From: Indibacter alkaliphilus LW1
GTDB taxonomy: Bacteria; Bacteroidota; Bacteroidia; Cytophagales; Cyclobacteriaceae
Assembly (NCBI RefSeq): GCF_000295935.2
Contig: NZ_ALWO02000023.1
Span: 124,001 to 188,000, forward strand
Direction of reading: 5' to 3'
Length of the DNA stretch: 64,000 nucleotides
A program made the translations under genes and the position numbers. The notes beneath the pieces were generated by a model that was not told where the DNA came from, searched no databases, and saw only the letters and a list, made by a program, of their open reading frames with translations. Positions 26,073 to 34,847 of the stretch are shown piece after piece (positions within the stretch are counted from its first letter, which is position 1; the number at the start of each line of letters is the position of its first letter).

Positions 26073-26627
26073 TCATTTCAAGTCTTCTCTTGAATTAAAA
26101 TTTCTGAAATGTTCAATATCAAACCCTGCAAGATTTTCCATAGGAATTACCTCATGTTTGTTGTCCCTGATGAAATCTATCATTTTTAATTTTTCATCTG
26201 CAATAAGACTTGCAACATTTGATTCAAGGGATTTGGGATAGATGCTGAATAATGGGTTGGGTATGCCTCCAATACTTGCAACTGTAATTCTATCCTCCTG
26301 ATGAGACCGGATCAAATGCAGGTATGCTTCCTTAGGAATCAAAGGCATGTCACAGCCGATAATAAATACATTTGAGTTGGGAGAATCTATTAATGCCGTT
26401 AATAAGCCACCCATGGGACCTTTATTTGGAACTACATCAGGCAATAGTTGAAAGCCCTGATTTTTATATGCCTTATTCGAGGTGATGATTTTGATCTGAG
26501 GTCCTATTGACATAAGCTTTTCCAGAACTTGCTTTACCATTTTTTCTCCATTTACCTCTAAAAGCCCTTTGTCTTCACCCATCCGGCTACTTTTTCCCCC
26601 TGATAAGATATAAAATGATAATTCCAT
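26073..26627 (-). CDS. mobA: Molybdenum cofactor guanylyltransferase
   Basis: 184 residues. It converts Mo-molybdopterin to the guanine dinucleotide form (MGD) used by DMSO-reductase-family enzymes such as the nitrate reductase next door. Seen: the nucleotide-binding start YILSGGKSSRMGEDKGLLEV, DVVPNKGPMGGLLTAL, and FIIGCDMPLIPKEAYLHLI, the metal-binding aspartate. It is divergent from the nitrate transporter and shares the control region at 26628-26855. Confidence 0.92.
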   Translation of the reverse strand: MELSFYILSGGKSSRMGEDKGLLEVNGEKMVKQVLEKLMSIGPQIKIITSNKAYKNQGFQLLPDVVPNKGPMGGLLTALIDSPNSNVFIIGCDMPLIPKEAYLHLIRSHQEDRITVASIGGIPNPLFSIYPKSLESNVASLIADEKLKMIDFIRDNKHEVIPMENLAGFDIEHFRNFNSREDLK

Positions 26628-26702
26628 GATTTTAGACTATATGATGAATATAAGTAAATGTCTCCATTTTCTTTAATTAATTCAAGTTTTATAAATTATA
26701 AA

Positions 26703-26718
26703 TAAGTAATAGAACTTA
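26703..26718. promoter_or_regulatory. Candidate nitrate-regulon operator, copy 1 (mobA/narK)
   Basis: TAAGTA-ATAG-AACTTA, one mismatch from the palindrome TAAGTA-N4-TACTTA. Its start is 43 bases before copy 2, about four helical turns, in the mobA/transporter divergent region. Confidence 0.5.
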
Positions 26719-26745
26719 AAAATACTGGCTTTAATTTTATTAAAA

Positions 26746-26761
26746 TAAGTAATAATACTTA
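26746..26761. promoter_or_regulatory. Candidate nitrate-regulon operator, copy 2 (mobA/narK)
   Basis: TAAGTA-ATAA-TACTTA, a perfect inverted repeat, about 95 bases upstream of the nitrate transporter. The same motif occurs upstream of nirB. Confidence 0.6.
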
Positions 26762-26855
26762 GATTACTTAAAAATATTAATTACATTGCCAATGCTTTAG
26801 CCAATAGACAATAACCCAAGGTTTTCCAGATTTCTAACCATAAACCACAACAACT

Positions 26856-28211
26856 ATGAAAACCTCTAGTAAAAAAGCAACATCAATTAACCTGTTAAAC
26901 TTCCGTACACCACAGATGAAAGCTTTCCATTTATCATGGATAGCTTTCTTTCTGTGTTTTTTCGGCTGGTTTGGTATTGCGCCTTTGATGGCGGTAGTCA
27001 GAGAAGAGCTAGCTCTTTCCAAATCCCAGATCGGAAACATCATCATTTCATCGGTTGCCATTACCATTTTTGCACGTCTTGCTATTGGATGGCTTCTTGA
27101 TAGAATTGGGCCTAGAATTACCTATACCTACCTATTGATATTGGGAGCCATTCCGGTCATGTTGATCGGCTTTAGCAACAGCTATGAGAGCTTCCTTGTT
27201 TTCAGGCTGATGATAGGAGTAATAGGAGCAGGCTTTGTGGTTACCCAATACCATACTTCTATGATGTTTGCTCCAAATGTGGTAGGCACTGCCAATGCCA
27301 CCACCGCAGGCTGGGGAAATCTTGGAGGTGGGGTAACCCAAATGCTGATGCCACTTATTTTTGCAGGTTTTGTGTCCATAGGGTTTCTGGATCAGGAAGC
27401 TTGGAGGTTGGCCATGGTAGTGCCTGGAATATTAATGGTAATTTGCGGATTTCTGTATTACCGTCATACTACGGATCTGCCTGAAGGAAATTTAAAAGAC
27501 CTCAAGAAGGAAGATTTTGCGGATAAAGTGGAAAAGAAAGCTTCCAAAGTAAGCTTTGCCACTGTTTCAAAAGACTACAGGGTGTGGTTGCTTTTTCTGA
27601 TTTACGGAGCATGCTTTGGTGTAGAATTGACCATCAATAATATAGGAGCAATTTATTTCCATGATTTTTTTGAGCTTGACCTCAAGACAGCAGGTTTAAT
27701 TGCAGGTTTGTTTGGACTGATGAACCTATTCGCCAGGTCTATGGGAGGTTTTTTTGGGGATAAAGCCGGAATGAACTGGGGGCTAAAAGGCCGGGTATGG
27801 CTACTTGGTGCAGTACTTCTTGCCGAAGGATTGTCACTGGTACTTTTTTCCCAAATAAATATTCTACCATTTGCGATCGGTTCCATGATTGTATTTAGCC
27901 TTTTTGTACAGATGGCTGAAGGGGCGACTTACGCTGTGGTTCCTTTTGTGAACAGAAAAGCCATTGGTACTGTCTCAGGAATAGTAGGAGCAGGTGGCAA
28001 TACAGGTGCGGTCTTGGCAGGATTTCTCTTCAAGTCTGAATCCCTTAGCTATTCAGATGCACTTGCCATTTTGGGCATTACGGTAACCTTAGTTTCTGTT
28101 TTTTCATTTCTGATCAGATTCAGCAAAGAAGATGAGCAAGAAGCATCCGAAGAACTCATAAATTCCATTGCCGAAAAAAATATGGAGGTTGCCCCTGCCT
28201 ATCTGATGTAA
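26856..28211 (+). CDS. Nitrate/nitrite MFS transporter
   Basis: 451 residues with about 12 hydrophobic segments. It carries the nitrate-nitrite-porter (NNP) signature GAGFVVTQYHTSMMFAPNVV and then GWGNLGGGVTQMLMPL, and a second glycine-rich motif near GIVGAGGNTGAVLAGF. Those two Gly-rich stretches are diagnostic for NarK/NasA-type carriers. It imports nitrate for the assimilatory reductase encoded 25 bases downstream. First gene of transporter - nitrate reductase - rubredoxin protein. Confidence 0.94.
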   Translation: MKTSSKKATSINLLNFRTPQMKAFHLSWIAFFLCFFGWFGIAPLMAVVREELALSKSQIGNIIISSVAITIFARLAIGWLLDRIGPRITYTYLLILGAIPVMLIGFSNSYESFLVFRLMIGVIGAGFVVTQYHTSMMFAPNVVGTANATTAGWGNLGGGVTQMLMPLIFAGFVSIGFLDQEAWRLAMVVPGILMVICGFLYYRHTTDLPEGNLKDLKKEDFADKVEKKASKVSFATVSKDYRVWLLFLIYGACFGVELTINNIGAIYFHDFFELDLKTAGLIAGLFGLMNLFARSMGGFFGDKAGMNWGLKGRVWLLGAVLLAEGLSLVLFSQINILPFAIGSMIVFSLFVQMAEGATYAVVPFVNRKAIGTVSGIVGAGGNTGAVLAGFLFKSESLSYSDALAILGITVTLVSVFSFLIRFSKEDEQEASEELINSIAEKNMEVAPAYLM

Positions 28212-28236
28212 AAATAAGAGCTAAATTGAAGGAGTC

Positions 28237-31200
28237 ATGAAACCTGAAAAATTGAAAAGTACCTGCTCTTATTGCGGTGTCGGTTGTGGTATTGTGATAC
28301 ACAAAGATGCCAAAGGCAATATAAAAGTGGAAGGCGATCAGGATCATCCTGTCAATAAAGGTATGCTGTGTTCTAAAGGCATGAACCTTCACTATGTAGT
28401 GGAAGATAAGTCGGACAGGCTTCTTTTTCCACAGATGAGCTGGGGAAAGGACCATCCTTTGGAAAGGGTTGATTTCGATACGGCATTACAAAGAGCAGCG
28501 GCAGTATTCAGGACTTTTATCAAAAAATATGGTCCGGATTCAGTTGGTTTTTATGTTTCCGGACAATGCCTAACTGAGGAATATTATTTGGTCAATAAAC
28601 TGGTGAAAGGATATTTGGGAACCAATAACCTGGATACCAATTCCAGGTTATGCATGAGTTCTGCGGTAGCAGGCTATAACCTCACACTAGGGGAGGACAG
28701 TGTTCCGGTAAGCTATGAGGACATTGAATTGGCAGATTGTTTTCTGGTTGCAGGAGCAAACCCAGCATGGTGTCACCCGATCATTTGGAGAAGAATAGAA
28801 GCGCATAAGGAGAAAAATCCTGCTACAAAAATCATTGTGATCGATCCACGGAAGACCCAGTCCTGTGAATTGGCAGATCTTCACTTACAGATATTCCCCG
28901 GCACAGATGTAGTCCTTTTGCAGGCAATTGGTAGATGTCTTATAGAATCAGGGGACATTGACTGGACGTTTATCACTGAGCACACACAGGGATTTGAAGC
29001 TTACAAGAATCAGGTTTTGGAGAAAAGCCTGGAAGAGGCCTCAGAAATCTGTGGGGTAAGAAAAAGGGATATCAAACGGGCAGCAGCTTATATTGGGGAG
29101 TCAAAAGGATTTCTAAGCCTCTGGGCAATGGGATTGAACCAAAGCAGTGATGGCGTAAATAAAAACCTTGCGCTAATCGCCCTGAACTTGATTACAGGCC
29201 ATATAGGCAAACCCGGATCAGGTCCTTTTTCCCTCACAGGTCAGCCAAATGCCATGGGAGGAAGAGAAGTGGGCGGAATGTCGACCTTGCTTTCAGCCCA
29301 TAGAAAACTATCTGATCCGAAACATTTAAAGGAAGTTGCAGATTTTTGGGGTGTAGAAAGCTTGCCCGAAAAGCCGGGCCTTACAGCCACACAGATGATA
29401 GAAGCCATAGAAGAGGACAAACTTAAGGCCATCTGGATAATCTGCACCAATCCCATAGTCAGCCTTCCTGATTCTGTCCGGGTAAAAGAAGCGCTGAAAA
29501 AGGCAAGGTTTGTCGTGGTTCAGGACATTTCTGTCAACAATGAAGCCATTCCTTATGCAGATTTGGTTCTTCCAGCAGCCGGATGGGCCGAAAAGGAAGG
29601 CACCATGACGAATTCAGAAAGAAGGATTTCTTACCTTAATAAAGCTGTTGAGGCACCGGGAGAGGTTTTGCCGGATGGAGAGATACTGATCAGGTTTGCC
29701 AGGCAAATGGGTTTTTCGGGTTTTGACTTCAATGGAGCTGAAGAGGTGTTTTGTGAACATGCGGCACTTACCAAAGGAACCAATATTGATATTTCCGGGC
29801 TGGATTATTCCTATCTAAAAACAACAGGAACTGCTCAATGGCCATTTATCCATCCATCGGATAAACCGTCAAAAAGGCTTTTTGAAGATAAGGTATTCTA
29901 TAACCCGGATGGAAAAGCGCGTATTTTACCTTCTCAGTATACTTCTCAAAATGAGGCTATCGATCCGGATCTCCCACTGATTCTGACCACTGGAAGAATC
30001 AGAGATCAGTGGCATACCATGACCAGAACCGGTAAGGTCAAAAAACTGGGAAGACATATTCCACTTCCTTTCCTTGAAATCCACCCATACGACGCTTTGG
30101 AAAGGGGAATCATAGAAGGACAGACAGTTATCGTTTCTGGCAGGAGAGGACAGGTGAAAGTTCATGCGCGACTAACCAAAAGTATCAGACAGGGAGTTGT
30201 GTTTCTTCCCATGCATTGGGGTAAGATTTTGGAAGAAGATTTTGCAAAGACCAATAACCTCACAGGCAATTCAATAGATCCGATTTCCAAACAACCGGAT
30301 TTTAAATTTTCTGCTGTGCAGGTAGCCAAATTTTCCAAACCCCGGCAAAAAGTGGTCATTGTGGGAGCAGGTGCAGCGGCCTACAGGTTTATACAGACTT
30401 ACAGGGAATTGAATGGCGAGGATGAAATCCACTGTTTTTCAAAGGAGGAGTTTCCTTTTTACAACAGGGTGTTATTACCTGAGTATGTGAGCAGACACAA
30501 GACTTGGGAGGATCTTCAGAAATTCAAATCCGGAGAACTTGAAGGGCTAAATGTCCATCTATACGTTTCAAATGGCATTTCTGCTATAGACAGAGATAAA
30601 AAGACTGTCACTGACGAGCGGGGAAAGATCCATCATTACGATATTCTTATTTTGGCAACAGGAAGTAGGGCTTTTGTTCCTTCAGATGCTCCGGTCCACC
30701 TGCCTGGAATTTTCACGATGAGAAGCAGGGGGAATGCTGATGAGCTTGTCAATTACCTAGAAGGTGAAGGTCATGTCATGATAGTTGGCGGAGGATTATT
30801 AGGATTGGAGCTGGCGGCTTCCTTACGAGAAGTTAATATAGATGTGACCATCATTCAGCTGGCCTCAAGGCTGATGGAGCGGCAATTGGACCCAGTTGCC
30901 AGTGCTCTTTTGAGAAATCAGATACAAGAAATGGGGGTAAGGCTATTTCTCAATAATCAGGTGGACAGGGTTGCTCAGCTTGATGAGAAAAACATGGAAA
31001 TCAGCCTGAAAAGTGGTGCAGTCATCCAATGCAATGCAGTTGTATATGCTATCGGTACCCGACCTAATTCAGAATTGGCTAAGTCAGTTGGCTTGGATTG
31101 CGGATTGGGAATTAAAGTAAATGCCTACATGCAGAGCTCGGATCCGGATATATTTGCGCTGGGGGAAATTGCGGAATTCAACCAAAAGCTAAACGGGATT

Positions 31201-31737
31201 ACTGCAGCTGCCGAGCAACATGCAGACATCGCTGCCAGGTTTATCAACGGAGACAGACTCAGCTTTTATTCGGGAACGGTGCCTATGAATATCCTGAAAA
31301 TTTCTGATCTTGAACTCTGTTCTATCGGAATTCCTGAAATTCCGGCGAATACGGAAGGATATGAAGAAATAATTTTGATGGATTCAGCTCAGACCTATTA
31401 TAAAAAATGCATAGTCTTTCAGGACAGACTGGTTGGCACCATCTTATTGGGGGATAAATCAGAATTTGCTGAATTCAAGGAGCTGATAGAAAATCAGACA
31501 GAACTTTCTGATAAAAGGAAGGAGCTTCTGAGAGGAAAATCTTCGAAAGAGGGACTGATAGGCAAATTGGTCTGTTCCTGTGGAAATGTGGGAAAAGGGA
31601 ATATTGAAAAATGTATTGCTTCCGGTCTGACAGATTTCAGGGAAGTATGTAAACAGACAGGGGCAGGACAGGGGTGTGGAAGTTGCAAGCCAGAAGTCAA
31701 AGCCATTCTTGACCTGATTTCCAAAGACATAGATTAA
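28237..31737 (+). CDS. Assimilatory nitrate reductase fused to NAD(P)H-type FAD/[2Fe-2S] module
   Basis: Cytoplasmic reduction of nitrate to nitrite. 1166 residues. Residues 1 to about 700 are the Mo-bisMGD catalytic subunit: a [4Fe-4S] site with C10, C13, C17, C45 (CSYCGVGC and MLCSKG), NSRLCMSSAVAGYN, GANPAWCHPI, GQPNAMGGREVGGM, and a C-terminal molybdopterin dinucleotide domain. From about 705 (KVVIVGAGAAAYRFI) to about 1060 is a pyridine-nucleotide-disulfide-oxidoreductase FAD/NAD domain like NirB's N-terminus. At about 1110-1160 is a BFD-like [2Fe-2S] domain (CSCGNVGKGN, GAGQGCGSCKPEV). In many bacteria these are two subunits (NasA and NasC/NasB); here they are one chain. Confidence 0.93.
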   Translation: MKPEKLKSTCSYCGVGCGIVIHKDAKGNIKVEGDQDHPVNKGMLCSKGMNLHYVVEDKSDRLLFPQMSWGKDHPLERVDFDTALQRAAAVFRTFIKKYGPDSVGFYVSGQCLTEEYYLVNKLVKGYLGTNNLDTNSRLCMSSAVAGYNLTLGEDSVPVSYEDIELADCFLVAGANPAWCHPIIWRRIEAHKEKNPATKIIVIDPRKTQSCELADLHLQIFPGTDVVLLQAIGRCLIESGDIDWTFITEHTQGFEAYKNQVLEKSLEEASEICGVRKRDIKRAAAYIGESKGFLSLWAMGLNQSSDGVNKNLALIALNLITGHIGKPGSGPFSLTGQPNAMGGREVGGMSTLLSAHRKLSDPKHLKEVADFWGVESLPEKPGLTATQMIEAIEEDKLKAIWIICTNPIVSLPDSVRVKEALKKARFVVVQDISVNNEAIPYADLVLPAAGWAEKEGTMTNSERRISYLNKAVEAPGEVLPDGEILIRFARQMGFSGFDFNGAEEVFCEHAALTKGTNIDISGLDYSYLKTTGTAQWPFIHPSDKPSKRLFEDKVFYNPDGKARILPSQYTSQNEAIDPDLPLILTTGRIRDQWHTMTRTGKVKKLGRHIPLPFLEIHPYDALERGIIEGQTVIVSGRRGQVKVHARLTKSIRQGVVFLPMHWGKILEEDFAKTNNLTGNSIDPISKQPDFKFSAVQVAKFSKPRQKVVIVGAGAAAYRFIQTYRELNGEDEIHCFSKEEFPFYNRVLLPEYVSRHKTWEDLQKFKSGELEGLNVHLYVSNGISAIDRDKKTVTDERGKIHHYDILILATGSRAFVPSDAPVHLPGIFTMRSRGNADELVNYLEGEGHVMIVGGGLLGLELAASLREVNIDVTIIQLASRLMERQLDPVASALLRNQIQEMGVRLFLNNQVDRVAQLDEKNMEISLKSGAVIQCNAVVYAIGTRPNSELAKSVGLDCGLGIKVNAYMQSSDPDIFALGEIAEFNQKLNGITAAAEQHADIAARFINGDRLSFYSGTVPMNILKISDLELCSIGIPEIPANTEGYEEIILMDSAQTYYKKCIVFQDRLVGTILLGDKSEFAEFKELIENQTELSDKRKELLRGKSSKEGLIGKLVCSCGNVGKGNIEKCIASGLTDFREVCKQTGAGQGCGSCKPEVKAILDLISKDID

Positions 31738-31788
31738 TCTATAGATTGAAGTTGTATTGCCTATAATGCTTATAATCAATAGAAAATA

Positions 31789-33246
31789 ATGGAAGAAATA
31801 AAGCATATTGATAATATTGAGTCCAAAAAATCTGAACTTGTGAGGGTATTGGTCAAGGGCGGTATCCTTTCTCCCGGTGACTTTCAAAAAATTGTGCTCA
31901 CGGCGCAAAAGCTTGGAGCACCCTGTATACACCTGGGCTCCAGACAGGATATACTTTTTTCTCTAAAAGATAAAAACCGCGAATTACTGGAGGAAACTTT
32001 TAAGTCCATCCAGATTGATTTTGATACTGATGGGGAATCATTCCAGAATATAGTCAGCTCTTATACAGCACTGGATGTCATGCCCACCACACATTGGCTG
32101 GCTTCACACATTTACCATTACATCCTGGACACCTTTGATTTTAAGCCCAAGTTGAAAATCAATATCACAGACCCTGTTCAAAGCCTAGTACCGATCTTTA
32201 CAGGTAATATCAACTTTGTGGCTTCTCCCAAAGAAAATTATTGGTACCTCTATCTCAGGTTTTCAGAAATAGACCCTAAACCTTGGTGTGCTCCGAAACT
32301 GGTTTATAGTTACGATTTATCAGAAATAGCAAAAAAAATTGAGGCATCGAATCCTCAGATATCAGGTTTAGGCTATGAAGAAATCTTCGAAAAGGCCATT
32401 GAAGGGATAGATAAAAAACTTCAGAACTTGGAGCAAAAGCTTGTTTTTGGCGAACCTACTTCTATTTATTATGAAGGAATGAACAGGGTGGCTGGAGGAA
32501 AATACTGGCTGGGACTTTATTGGAGAGACAATAGATTTTCCATCAATTTCCTCAGGGCAATGTGCGAGTTGTGCCTAGAAACCAATATTGGAAAGCTGAG
32601 TCTTACTCCTTGGAAATCATTAATCGTTAGGGGGGTAGAAGAAAAAGACAGGCTGAGTTGGGAGAAGCTTCTTGGGAAATTCGGAATCAACATCAGGCAC
32701 AGTTCTCTGGAGTTGAACTGGCATGTTCCGGTACTGGATAAAGATGCACAGGAGATCAAAGATTTTCTGGTTAGAAAATTGGATAAAATGGATATCAGTA
32801 CCTATGGCCTTTCATTTTCTATCAAAACCGGTCATATGATCGCTTTCACTTCTGTAGTGATAGAGAGAATTGCAGGTCGGTCTGAAAAAGCACCTGACTC
32901 TTTCAATATCCTTTATTCAAAAGACTTTAATCCAAACCTGTCTGAGTATTATTATTTTGTCAAAGGTGTTTCTTTGGAAACCATTCCAGCCCTATTGCTT
33001 CAGTTAAGTTATAAATATTATGATCAGTTGAATGTCAAGTCTTTAAATACTCAAAAGAAGCCTGACAACAAAAAAAACACTGATTCTTCCAACAAATATC
33101 AATGCTCTTCCTGCCTGACAATTTATGATGAAAAGCTTGGGGACCGGATCAACGGAATAGCCCCTGGCTTTGAATTTTCCAAGCTTCCTTCAGATTATTG
33201 TTGTCCGGTCTGTGAAAGTCCAAAATCTGCCTATCGGCTACTTTAG
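31789..33246 (+). CDS. Nitrite-reductase-like protein with C-terminal rubredoxin domain
   Basis: 485 residues. Residues of about 18-80 resemble the ferredoxin-like half-domain of siroheme nitrite/sulfite reductases (VKGGILSPGDFQKIVLTAQKLG...IHLGSRQDILF; compare GGEITPDKLIVIGEVAKKYG in NirB). A second such half-domain lies near 255-330 (TNIGKLSLTPWKSLIVRGVE). The C-terminus (437-485) is a rubredoxin domain with C439-x2-C442 and C472-x2-C475. The siroheme/[4Fe-4S] cysteine pairs of NirB are not seen in the body, so it may not reduce nitrite itself. Likely an electron-transfer partner in nitrate or nitrite reduction (inference). 51 bases after the nitrate reductase. Confidence 0.7.
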   Translation: MEEIKHIDNIESKKSELVRVLVKGGILSPGDFQKIVLTAQKLGAPCIHLGSRQDILFSLKDKNRELLEETFKSIQIDFDTDGESFQNIVSSYTALDVMPTTHWLASHIYHYILDTFDFKPKLKINITDPVQSLVPIFTGNINFVASPKENYWYLYLRFSEIDPKPWCAPKLVYSYDLSEIAKKIEASNPQISGLGYEEIFEKAIEGIDKKLQNLEQKLVFGEPTSIYYEGMNRVAGGKYWLGLYWRDNRFSINFLRAMCELCLETNIGKLSLTPWKSLIVRGVEEKDRLSWEKLLGKFGINIRHSSLELNWHVPVLDKDAQEIKDFLVRKLDKMDISTYGLSFSIKTGHMIAFTSVVIERIAGRSEKAPDSFNILYSKDFNPNLSEYYYFVKGVSLETIPALLLQLSYKYYDQLNVKSLNTQKKPDNKKNTDSSNKYQCSSCLTIYDEKLGDRINGIAPGFEFSKLPSDYCCPVCESPKSAYRLL

Positions 33247-33250
33247 GAGG

Positions 33251-33847
33251 TTAATCCTGCTCAAGCGCTGCCTTTATCAAATTCAGCGACTTGGGTGAAT
33301 GAGACATGTTTAAAGCTGCTTGATGTCCTTTTTCAGACATTTTTTTCCATGTCTTACGGACAATGGAAATGATTTTATCTTCCTCATTTGCATGTTTTTC
33401 AATAAAATCATCAAAATAATACTTTAAAAATACCAAGCATACTACATCCTCAAGACATTGTGCCTCATGATCGGTTTTCAACCTTCTTTTGTTGATCAGA
33501 TCATCGACATGACCTATTTCAGCCTCATGATATCCCATTTTTTCCATTAGGTCAGAGGTGACTTTTCCGTGAAAATTTTTGAGTTCAGTACGCCACATGA
33601 GGTAGCCTTTTCGATCCATAGGATAGGATTCTCTTGGAATTTTCCAGCGTTGAATGTGTTGTGCCCTGGTAGCAATCTGTAATGGTTCAGAAGCCATTGG
33701 CTCATAATCCATTAACATTTTGGACATTCTTTGGCTATACAACAATTCTTTGGGGATCATCTTTCCATCATTATTATCATAAAATGGATCCTCTGCATTT
33801 AACCTGTCTATTTCGGCTATAGTCTGGCTTAATTTTTCTGTCTTCAT
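33251..33847 (-). CDS. DUF4202 family protein
   Basis: 198 residues, soluble and helical. Contains RAQHIQRWKIPRESYPMDRK, YLMWRTELKNFHG, MEKMGY and DHEAQCLEDVVCLVFLKYYF. The H, R, D/E-rich pattern matches DUF4202 (HD-like, unconfirmed). Function unknown. DUF4202 genes tend to occur beside nitrite reductase or siroheme genes (from memory), and here it follows cobA by 38 bases on the same strand. Confidence 0.75.
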   Translation of the reverse strand: MKTEKLSQTIAEIDRLNAEDPFYDNNDGKMIPKELLYSQRMSKMLMDYEPMASEPLQIATRAQHIQRWKIPRESYPMDRKGYLMWRTELKNFHGKVTSDLMEKMGYHEAEIGHVDDLINKRRLKTDHEAQCLEDVVCLVFLKYYFDDFIEKHANEEDKIISIVRKTWKKMSEKGHQAALNMSHSPKSLNLIKAALEQD

Positions 33848-33885
33848 GGCTGCATGCGCTGGTGAGTGGGGTAAAAATAGATATT

Positions 33886-34662
33886 TTAAAGGGAATCCAT
33901 GGAACTTGTCTCCATAAGCTGATGCATGCTTTCTTTAAGTTTTAATTGTTCAAGGATCACTTTCCCTATTACAATAAGGGCAGGGGAGCCAATAGGCTCA
34001 GTATCCTGCTTTTTTAAAATATCCCGCAATCTTCCTGTCAGCATTTTTTGATTTGCCAAAGAGCCGTTTTGAATCAGGGCAATAGGTTCCTCTTCGCCCC
34101 TGAAAGTTTTGAAAATTTCTATGATGGACTTTAGTTTATTGATTCCCATCAAAATGACTATTGTGGCACTGCTCTGAGCGGCCATAAATAGGTCATTGGA
34201 AATACTACCGTCTTTCAGGGTGCCAGTGACCACCATGAAGCTTTCATTGATGTTTCTTTTTGTCAGTGGAATTCCGCAAAGGCCCGGTACTGATATGGAG
34301 CTACTAATGCCCGGAACATAGCTTCCAGGAATGTCATGTGACAATGCGTATTCCAGCTCCTCATGGCCTCTGCCAAATACATAAGGATCTCCGCCTTTTA
34401 GCCTTACCACATGGCCCATGCTTCGGGCATACCCTACGATCATTTTGTTTATTTCGAGTTGCTGTTTTTGATGCAACCCTGCTCTTTTCCCTACAAATAT
34501 CTTCAAAGTAGTTTCAGGAGCATGCCCCAAAAGAACTGGATTTGCCAACGCGTCATAAAGGATAACATCAGCGCTTGAAATCGCTTTTATCCCCTTCAAA
34601 GTGATCAGGTCAGGGTCTCCAGGGCCTGCTCCTACCAAAGTAAGAAATGGTTTGTGCTTCAT
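33886..34662 (-). CDS. cobA: Uroporphyrinogen-III C-methyltransferase
   Basis: 258 residues. SAM-dependent bismethylation of uroporphyrinogen III to precorrin-2, first step to siroheme, the cofactor of NirB. It begins LTLVGAGPGDPDLITLKGIK and has ADVILYDALANP, RLKGGDPYVFGRGHEEL, YVPGISSSISVPGLCGIPLT and the C-terminal ILMGINKL. The SUMT-only length shows no fused dehydrogenase or ferrochelatase, so those steps are encoded elsewhere. Divergent from nirB, sharing the control region at 34663-34847. Confidence 0.94.
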   Translation of the reverse strand: MKHKPFLTLVGAGPGDPDLITLKGIKAISSADVILYDALANPVLLGHAPETTLKIFVGKRAGLHQKQQLEINKMIVGYARSMGHVVRLKGGDPYVFGRGHEELEYALSHDIPGSYVPGISSSISVPGLCGIPLTKRNINESFMVVTGTLKDGSISNDLFMAAQSSATIVILMGINKLKSIIEIFKTFRGEEEPIALIQNGSLANQKMLTGRLRDILKKQDTEPIGSPALIVIGKVILEQLKLKESMHQLMETSSMDSL

Positions 34663-34696
34663 TTTTAGATTTCTAAGTAGTTCGATAAATTAAAAT

Positions 34697-34722
34697 TAAG
34701 TAAAAATACGTAAAAATACTTA
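34697..34722. promoter_or_regulatory. Candidate nitrate-regulon operator, double copy (cobA/nirB)
   Basis: TAAGTA, TACGTA and TACTTA follow each other, each pair separated by AAAA. The two outer hexamers are reverse complements and TACGTA is self-complementary, so this is two overlapping copies of TAAGTA-N4-TACTTA-type sites, symmetric overall. Confidence 0.6.
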
Positions 34723-34760
34723 CAATTATAAAAATTATCTTTTAATTTAGCAGTATAATC

Positions 34761-34776
34761 TAAGTATTAATACTAT
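34761..34776. promoter_or_regulatory. Candidate nitrate-regulon operator, third site (cobA/nirB)
   Basis: TAAGTA-TTAA-TACTAT: five of six symmetric positions match in the right arm. About 72 bases upstream of the nirB ATG. Confidence 0.5.
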
Positions 34777-34847
34777 TTGAGGTTCGTTGATAAGCTTGCT
34801 GATTGTAGATATTTTATAGAAACCAAAGTCCAAAAAAATATTATCAT

